Assembly: GCF_001238295.1 (NCBI RefSeq) | Contig: NZ_LGXZ01000001.1 | Coordinates: 544,163 to 608,162, forward strand | DNA length: 64,000 nucleotides | Direction of reading: 5' to 3' | Source of the DNA: Ruegeria sp. 6PALISEP08 | Lineage (GTDB): Bacteria > Pseudomonadota > Alphaproteobacteria > Rhodobacterales > Rhodobacteraceae | Notes under the pieces: generated by a model | What the model was told of the DNA's origin: nothing | The model's database searches: none | What the model saw: the letters and a program-made list of their open reading frames with translations, nothing else | Translations under genes and position numbers: made by a program | In this document: piece by piece, positions 58,326 to 64,000 of the stretch | How the letters are laid out: every line of letters starts with the position of its first letter | How positions within the stretch are numbered: the first letter of the stretch is position 1

Positions 58326-59354
58326 TTGAAAATGTCAAAACATCGATCCGCACCGACGTTGGATGACGTTGCCAAGGCTGCGGGGGTTTCAACCGCCACT
58401 GTGTCGCGGTGTCTGAACAATCCGCAACAGGTTGTTGAAGCCACGCGCCAGCGTGTTTTGTGCGCGGTTGATGAACTGGGATATACGCCAAACTTCGCAG
58501 CCCGCGTGATGGCGGCAAAACGGTCATTCACTATTGGAGCAATCATTCCAACGATGGAAAACGCCATTTTTGCGCGCGGATTGCAGGCGTTTCAGGAAGA
58601 GTTACACAAACGCGGTTACACGCTGCTCGTCTCAAGCTCTGCCTACAGACCCGAAGCCGAAGAAGAGCAAATCAGAACACTGGTTGCCCGCGGCGCTGAT
58701 GGGCTTTTGCTGATCGGTCACGATCGTGAAGAGCAGATATATGATTATCTCGAACGGCAAAAGGTGCCAGCGCTGGTTGCCTGGTCTTTCAACCCGACCA
58801 ACCGCACACCCTCGGTCGGATTCGACAACCGGCAAGCCATGAATACCCTCGCTCAACAGGTCATCGCGCTGGGGCACAGGCATCTTGCGACAATTTCGGG
58901 CATCAGCAAGGGTAACGATCGCGCGCGGTTGAGAATCACGGGTATCAAAGACGCGATGGCCGAGAACGGACTGGCGCCGGATGATCTGTTCGTTGTCGAA
59001 ACCACCTATGAAATCGAAAATGGCGCTGAAGCCTTCAGGGATCTCATGTCTTACGCCCCTGCCCCGACCGCAGTTCTTTGCGGCAACGACGTTCTGGCAG
59101 TGGGTGCAATACGCCAGGCGCAAGAGATGGGGCTGCGCGTGCCTGACGATGTTTCGATCACAGGGTTCGACGACATCGAATTGGCCCGTATCGTTTCGCC
59201 CGCGCTGACCACGGTTCATGTCCCTCATCGTGAAATGGGGCAAAAAGCGGCGCTGGAATTGATTCACATGATCGAAACAAGCGCGTCCGGTCGTTCAGTT
59301 GAACTATCTACACGACTGATAAACCGAGAATCTTTGCAGGCAGCAACAGTTTAA
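58326..59354 (+). CDS. LacI-family repressor of the hps operon
   Basis: A 342-residue regulator: N-terminal helix-turn-helix TLDDVAKAAGVSTATVSRCLNNP with the hinge-proximal VDELGYTPNFAARVMA, then a periplasmic-binding-protein-like sensor domain. It is divergent from the hps operon across two operators and so likely represses both directions until an inducer, perhaps DHPS or sulfolactate, binds. The inducer is inference. The start may be MKMSK or MSKHR two codons later. Confidence 0.9.
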   Translation: MKMSKHRSAPTLDDVAKAAGVSTATVSRCLNNPQQVVEATRQRVLCAVDELGYTPNFAARVMAAKRSFTIGAIIPTMENAIFARGLQAFQEELHKRGYTLLVSSSAYRPEAEEEQIRTLVARGADGLLLIGHDREEQIYDYLERQKVPALVAWSFNPTNRTPSVGFDNRQAMNTLAQQVIALGHRHLATISGISKGNDRARLRITGIKDAMAENGLAPDDLFVVETTYEIENGAEAFRDLMSYAPAPTAVLCGNDVLAVGAIRQAQEMGLRVPDDVSITGFDDIELARIVSPALTTVHVPHREMGQKAALELIHMIETSASGRSVELSTRLINRESLQAATV

Positions 59355-59409
59355 GCGCCGGGAAACCACGTAACACATGAGACTGGATTCTGGAGCGGGT
59401 AGCGCGCAC

Positions 59410-59429
59410 CATGTTGCTGTTGCAACATG
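59410..59429. repeat. Perfect inverted repeat downstream of the LacI gene
   Basis: CATGTTGC and GCAACATG frame a TGTT loop. With no T-run, it may be an RNA stem or a recombination-related site near the integrase pseudogene. Confidence 0.45.
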
Positions 59430-59548
59430 TCGCAAATAGAACGTAACCCACTGTCCGTGTTGCATTTTGCAAATTTCACTTGTAGCTAATTGTGTCATCA
59501 TGTGGCAAATCAACCCAACGCACGTGGGGGGCAGAATGTGGGGCAGAT

Positions 59549-60748
59549 ATGGCAAGAGGAAATAACCAACTTTCCGCAACACAAGTAAAGAACGCGCCTC
59601 CCGGCAGCGTCGTGCAGGATGGCGGCGACCTATCCCTAAAGCGGTCGCAGAGCGGCGGGCGCTGGACATTCCGTTTCCAGATCAATGGAAAGCGGCGAGA
59701 TATGGGCTTGGGCTCTTACCCTGACATGTCCCTGCATGATGCACGTAAAGAACGATCTAAGTGGACCGCCTTCGCGGAACGCGGCGAAGATCCGATTGCG
59801 GAACGTGAGCGTCGGCGCTTAGAGGAAGAAAACAGCTAGAACGACCCTACGTTTGAGGAAATGGCACAACTGGTGTTTGATGGGCGCAAGGAGCGTCTGC
59901 GCGGCGATGGCAAGCGAGGCATGTGATTTTCGCCGCTCAAGAACCACGTAATCCCCAAGATCGGCAATCGCAGAATCAGCACCCTGCACCAGCGCGATAT
60001 TCACGATGCCTTGAAACCGATCTGGCGCACCAAGCACGAGACTGCCGACAAGGCGATGTACCGCACTCGCATGGTTCTGCGGCAGGCAAAGTTGATGGGC
60101 TACGAGGCGGAACCGTTCATCTGTGACGCGGCCCGTCATATGTTGGGTTATGTCGAGCGCGTTCAAAAGCCCCTGCCCGCAACGCCTTGGCAAGAGATCC
60201 CTGATCTGTACTCGCGGCTGGATCAACATCATCCCTCTGACCTAGCTCTGCGTTTCACGATCCTGACGGCGGAGCGCGGGATGCCCGTTCGCGGGGCTCG
60301 AGTCGATGAGATTGACGGCGACGTGTGGACGGTCCCAAAAGAGCGCATGAAAGGCGAACGAGGCAAGGTGCAGGATTTCCGTATCCCTCTATCGACCGAG
60401 GCCATGAACGTGGTTGAGATATGCCGCGAACTACGCCGCAATGACTTCCTGTTTCCAAGCCCGAGGACGAATAAAGGCGTCAGCGACGTTGCCATGGCGA
60501 AGGTACTGAACCATCTGAATGAAGTGGGTCGCATACACGGCTTTCGGTCGTCGTTCAGGATGTGGATTCAGGACAATGAAACGGCAAGTTTCGAAACCGC
60601 GGAAACGGCCTTAGCTCATGCCATCGGCAATAAGGTGGAGCGGTCCTATGCGCGCTCGGATCTGCTGGATAAGCGACGCGTCCTCATGCAGAAATGGGCC
60701 GATTTCGTAGCCCAGACCGAAAGCAAGATATTGCAGCTTCGCGGTTAG
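59549..60748 (+). pseudogene. Tyrosine-recombinase integrase gene with two in-frame stop codons
   Basis: One reading frame runs from MARGNNQLSATQVK (Arm-binding DUF4102 domain) to the end, interrupted by TAG at 59837-59839 and TGA at 59924-59926. Between them the sense is good (NDPTFEEMAQLVFDGRKER). After them the core-binding domain and catalytic domain follow, with AERGMPVRGAR, HGFRSSFRMW, AHAIGNKVE and the Tyr in RSYARSD. The second stop probably replaced Trp (TGG to TGA). The total length, ~400 codons, is that of an intact P4-type integrase. Two stops make a pseudogene likelier than readthrough. Confidence 0.85.
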
Positions 60749-60983
60749 ATAGGCAGCGGCTCGGTTCGTTTATTAAACAAATTTTGCGTACTCTGGGGGC
60801 AAGACCCGAAAACAAGCATATATTCAACTGCAGCTTCACACCAAATTGCAGACGTTCGTCAAAATTTGGGCCGTGACCGTTGTGCGGACGGAGCAGACAT
60901 TCAAAGCAAAGGCCGTTGCCGCCAGCGGCCCTTCGGATTTAGAGAGCTTGCAAGGCGGAACGGCAGCGATGCACAGTGGACGC

Positions 60984-61355
60984 ATGTCAACCTTTCAACG
61001 GATCATTCTACCTGCAACCACTCTGATGCTTGTTGGTACTGCGGCAGTGTCTTTGGAGATGTCCTGCACTCACCCTGACAGGCCAAATCACACGTATAGC
61101 ATTGACGGTGATCAGGGTATTTTTACCTGGGATGACCACGACATCGAGCGCACTTGGTTGCTCAAGTGCAATGACCAACGAAACGGCTTTCATGCTTGCC
61201 ACAGGTCAGAGAGCTTCGGCGAGCGCGGCGCTAGCGTGATTACTTTCGTGATGCTTCCAGATGGAATCTTAGTCGAAAGCGGCTATTGGGCTCTGCTCGA
61301 TACCAGCCGCGTCAGCGTAACATCAGGCTTCGTTTGTGAGACCGAAGGCAATTGA
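60984..61355 (+). CDS. Small putative secreted protein, unknown function
   Basis: Encodes 123 residues starting MSTFQRIILPATTLMLVGTAAVSLEMSC, a signal-like N-terminus; the frame is open upstream to 60846. The remainder contains several Cys (SCTHPD, LLKCNDQ, HACHRSE, FVCETE) that may form disulphides. No family recognised. The 235 bases before it (60749-60983) contain nothing convincing. Confidence 0.45.
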   Translation: MSTFQRIILPATTLMLVGTAAVSLEMSCTHPDRPNHTYSIDGDQGIFTWDDHDIERTWLLKCNDQRNGFHACHRSESFGERGASVITFVMLPDGILVESGYWALLDTSRVSVTSGFVCETEGN

Positions 61356-61535
61356 CCGCTTTGCGGACAATGCCTCTGTTTTCGTGGCTTCGAAACTCTA
61401 GCCGTTTAGGCAAACAGAACAGAAGGCTGCTCTTGCTTCAAGGCGGAGTCTCACCTGGCGAGTTTGGCATATTTTGTTGCGGGCGTGCCGGCCTATAGCC
61501 ATAGTCCTGACCGAACGAAGTAGGAGACGCACCTC

Positions 61536-62698
61536 ATGCCCGCCCGCAACAGATTTGCCGAAATGCATGCCGAGATCACTGAGTGGCGGCGGGACATTCA
61601 TGCTCATCCCGAACTGCGGTTCGAAGAACATCGAACTGCTGCAAAGGTGGTCAAATTGCTCACTGAGTTTGGCTGCAATGATGTGGTCTCTGGCGTCGGC
61701 CGGACCGGGGTCGTGGGCGTGATTCACGGTCGAACGCAGACATCAGGCAAGGCGATTGGGTTTCGAGCGGACATGGATGCATTGCCAATTCCGGAAACCA
61801 CAGGTTTATCGTACGCCTCGACTAATCCTGGTGTTATGCACGCATGCGGTCATGACGGACATACTGCAATGCTGCTTGGTGCTGCGAAATACCTAGCCGA
61901 GACGCGCAATTTCAACGGTACCGTAGTGCTGATTTTCCAGCCCGCTGAAGAAGGTAGCGGTGGCGCGCGCGCGATGCTTGACGATGGATTGATGGACCGT
62001 TGGGGCATTCAGGAAGTTTATGGTATGCATAATTGGCCGGGCATTCCAGCTGGTCAGTTTGCAGTGCGCGACGGACCGCAAATGGCCGCTACTGCGTTTT
62101 TCGAACTCACAATCAAAGGCAAGGGAGGCCACGCGGCGCTACCTCATATTGTGGTGGATACAACCGTGGCTGCTGCGCAGGTGATTACCGCGCTACAGAC
62201 CATCGCGGCACGCAATATCGATCCGTTAAAATCCGTTGTTGTTTCCACCTGTGGACTGCGCAGTGACAGCAATACCTTCAACGTTATCCCGGAAGAGAAA
62301 AATTGCGTGGTACGGTGCGCTATTTCGATGCTGACGTACATGAGATCGTGCAAAAACGCCTACGCGAGCTTGCCGAACTGACGGCGCAAGCAAACGGCGC
62401 AAAAGCACATCTAGATTACACTTCACGCGTGCCACCCACCATCAACAACCCAGAAGCCGCTGCGCGCGCTGCTAAGGTGGCACAGGCAGTTTCCGGCAAT
62501 GTAATCCGTGAATTCGACCCGGTCATGCCCGGCGAGGATTTCTCTGAAATGCTGGCCGAACGGCCCGGGGCTTTTCTCTTCATCGGCAATGGTGACAGCG
62601 CCGCCCTGCACAACCCGGCGTACGAATTCAACGACGACATAATCCCGGCAGGCAGTACATGGTACGCGGAGATGGCGGAGAGGCGCATGCCAATTTGA
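61536..62698 (+). pseudogene. M20 family amidohydrolase gene broken by a one-base frameshift
   Basis: Residues from MPARNRFAEMHAEI through HPELRFEEHRTA, ADMDALPIPET, HACGHDGHTAMLLG and PAEEGSGGARAML are a typical hippurate-hydrolase/IAA-amino-acid hydrolase start. After FNVIPEE the frame is lost at a run of five A's (62298-62302); the continuation LRGTVRYFDADVHEIVQKRL...MPGEDFSEML follows in the next frame to 62698. Six A's would restore one 387-codon gene. All metal-site residues are present across the two parts. The change is either a recent mutation or a homopolymer sequencing error. Confidence 0.85.
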
Positions 62699-63399
62699 TC
62701 AGGAGTAGCTGACCCAATACGACAACCGCTGTACTAAGAAACCGATTTCCTGGTTAGATGGTTTGCCGTCAGTTGGTTAGTAGGAAGAGATTACTTTGCA
62801 CTTAAGTCATGCTCTTTCTTGCGGCTACTCATGGGCCCTGTGCCGCTTCGATCGGCAGCAGATCTTCTCGAAAATTGCAGTTATGCCGCGGGCAGCAGTC
62901 GCCGCTTGTAGCGGGCCTTGCGCTTCCGCAAACGATTGGCAGATCGAATACGCATAGGCCACGATTTCTGGCAAGACGGTTTCGAATTTTGAGAGGGTAG
63001 CCACAGTTAGAAAGCGAGCCACGCCTCGCATGAACAAATGATCAGGTTGAAGAGGGTTCTTCACTTCGCGCTCGATCAAACGGGAAAGGCAGTATCCGCG
63101 TAGTCAACGGCACCTTCCCGCGTAGGAATCTGTCCTTACAGTTCGTAGTTTTCCAAATACGTCGGATTTAGCTCCGCGCTGCGCTGATTGGCACGATTTG
63201 AGTCGTCCGGTTAGACCGTTTGAGCGGTTTGGATAAATGACGAACAGATTGCCGTTCAGATTTGGATAACAAGCGGAATCTGCCAATCGACTAACGGTCT
63301 ATTGGACAAGGTTTAAGAAATCCTATGGTTTAATCGACCAAACCTTGTGCGGCACATGCTTGAGCATGAAGCTAATCAGCGAAAACTCGACCGTCTGTT

Positions 63400-63563
63400 T
63401 TAATCAAAACGCATACCCACCATCACCCGTGTATTGAATTTGTGAGACAATACCGCAAAAAATGCCCCGCGCAGAGGCAGGAGTTATTTGACCGCTAGCC
63501 CATTGTTGCGAGAACTGCGACGCGCCGAACTCGTACCCCCTCATTAAAATCGTAAATCCCCAT
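63400..63563 (-). pseudogene. Frameshifted 3' fragment of an outer-membrane beta-barrel gene
   Basis: On the minus strand, LSHKFNTRVMVGMRFD-stop is a typical C-terminal beta strand of an outer-membrane protein. It joins, after a shift at a run of six T's, to YEFGASQFSQQWASGQITP in another frame, with MGIYDFNEG in a third. No upstream coding part is visible. The parent could be a porin or FadL-like channel; the evidence is short. Confidence 0.4.
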
Positions 63564-63956
63564 CAGGGCGCGCCGCCTCACTCTGATAGATTTGCCGTTT
63601 GTTCAAATTGCGCCCATGGGATGAAAGGTGCGGTAGCCCCCTGACATTCAAAAATCGCAATTCAATCTTCGAACAGATAATGAAAAGCTCGTGGGGCGAC
63701 ACGCCGAACTCAACAACCCCCTAAAATCCGGCTAGTAAGACCGGATCACCCAAAAACCTTCACGTGCCGCCCACGGGAAGAGGATCGCATTGTGGCAAAG
63801 TTGTGTCCACGGCTCATTCTGAAACTTACCGTTCGCACTTTGGAAACAGACTATTTCGACTGAGCTTGCTGCATTACGGGAATCCCCCAATTTTGGGCAA
63901 GACGCCAATTGAGTAGTGTGGGATCAAATTATCGACTTACCCCCTCGTGATGAAGA

Positions 63957-63991
63957 TAGGGGCTGGCCCGACCCCCCTCAGCCAGCCCCTA
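63957..63991. terminator. Hairpin near the window edge
   Basis: TAGGGGCTGGC and GCCAGCCCCTA form an 11-bp stem. It probably ends a gene beyond the window on one strand; no T-run is visible. Confidence 0.5.
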
Positions 63992-64000
63992 CGATTGCTC

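Larger units (their letters stand above)
62699..64000. other. Gene-poor accessory region
   Basis: Over 1.3 kb has no intact gene. A minus-strand frame at 62825-63079 (84 codons) is protein-like (FETVLPEIVAYAYS) but has no clear start or family. The beta-barrel fragment at 63400-63563 and the hairpin at 63957-63991 lie inside. Short similar blocks GCGAC(G/A)CGCCGAACTC occur at 63517-63532 and 63696-63711. Confidence 0.5.

Noticed and set aside
62825..63079. 84-codon minus-strand frame with protein-like composition
   Set aside because: No proper start or ribosome site and no recognisable family; surrounding DNA is decayed.

Overview
The window looks like a chromosomal segment of a marine Rhodobacteraceae bacterium (Alphaproteobacteria, roseobacter group, closest in flavour to Ruegeria). 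The signs are the alaS-recA-cckA neighbourhood, an iscR-suf operon with a single-cysteine IscR and an Irr/ICE-type palindrome, a GTTC-N7-GTTC LexA box upstream of recA, GC-rich codon use, and a complete dihydroxypropanesulfonate (DHPS) locus. Names rest on recognising protein families by eye; no database search was run.

Layout. 1-5.3 kb: end of a gamma carbonic anhydrase gene, gmk, yicC, a PAS_5 protein, class II DAHP synthase and a GlxA-type AraC regulator. 5.3-13.2 kb: a PQQ-type sugar dehydrogenase, then a branched-chain amino-acid-type ABC transporter (binding protein, two ATPases, two permeases) split by about 1.4 kb holding two small secreted-protein genes. 13.3-21.8 kb: a lipoprotein, a HerA-like ATPase, two candidate small RNAs, an IalB protein, a KAS-ACP-LpxD lipid cluster, an L,D-transpeptidase and a YcbK-type peptidase. 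21.98-24.24 kb: a decayed 2.2-kb island at the 3' end of tRNA-Arg(CCG), bounded by 17-bp repeats. 24.3-32.2 kb: the suf Fe-S assembly operon under IscR. 32.2-39.2 kb: a hydrolase, a tandem HD-domain protein, an SMR pump, TypA, an acidic 30-bp-repeat protein and a transglutaminase-like cysteine peptidase. 39.2-49 kb: housekeeping genes (alaS, recA, cckA, rsmB, guaB). 49.2-51.3 kb: a RACo-like corrinoid activator.

51.4-59.4 kb is the most coherent metabolic unit. A TRAP transporter (hpsKLM), three dehydrogenases (hpsN, hpsO, hpsP), a universal stress protein and a small membrane protein run leftward as one operon. A LacI regulator is divergent, with two 14-bp operators 21 bp apart between them. 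The likely job is uptake of DHPS and oxidation to sulfolactate; the sulfite-releasing step is not encoded here. 59.4-64 kb is a decayed accessory region: an integrase with two in-frame stops, an M20 amidohydrolase broken by a one-base shift in an A-run, a fragment of an outer-membrane beta-barrel gene and more than 1 kb without an intact gene.

I found no CRISPR array, rRNA operon, intact insertion sequence or recognisable anti-phage system. The items most worth a second look are the two terminator-ended RNA candidates at 15.2-15.5 kb, the KAS-ACP-LpxD cluster, the internally duplicated HD protein and the dual-operator hps control region.
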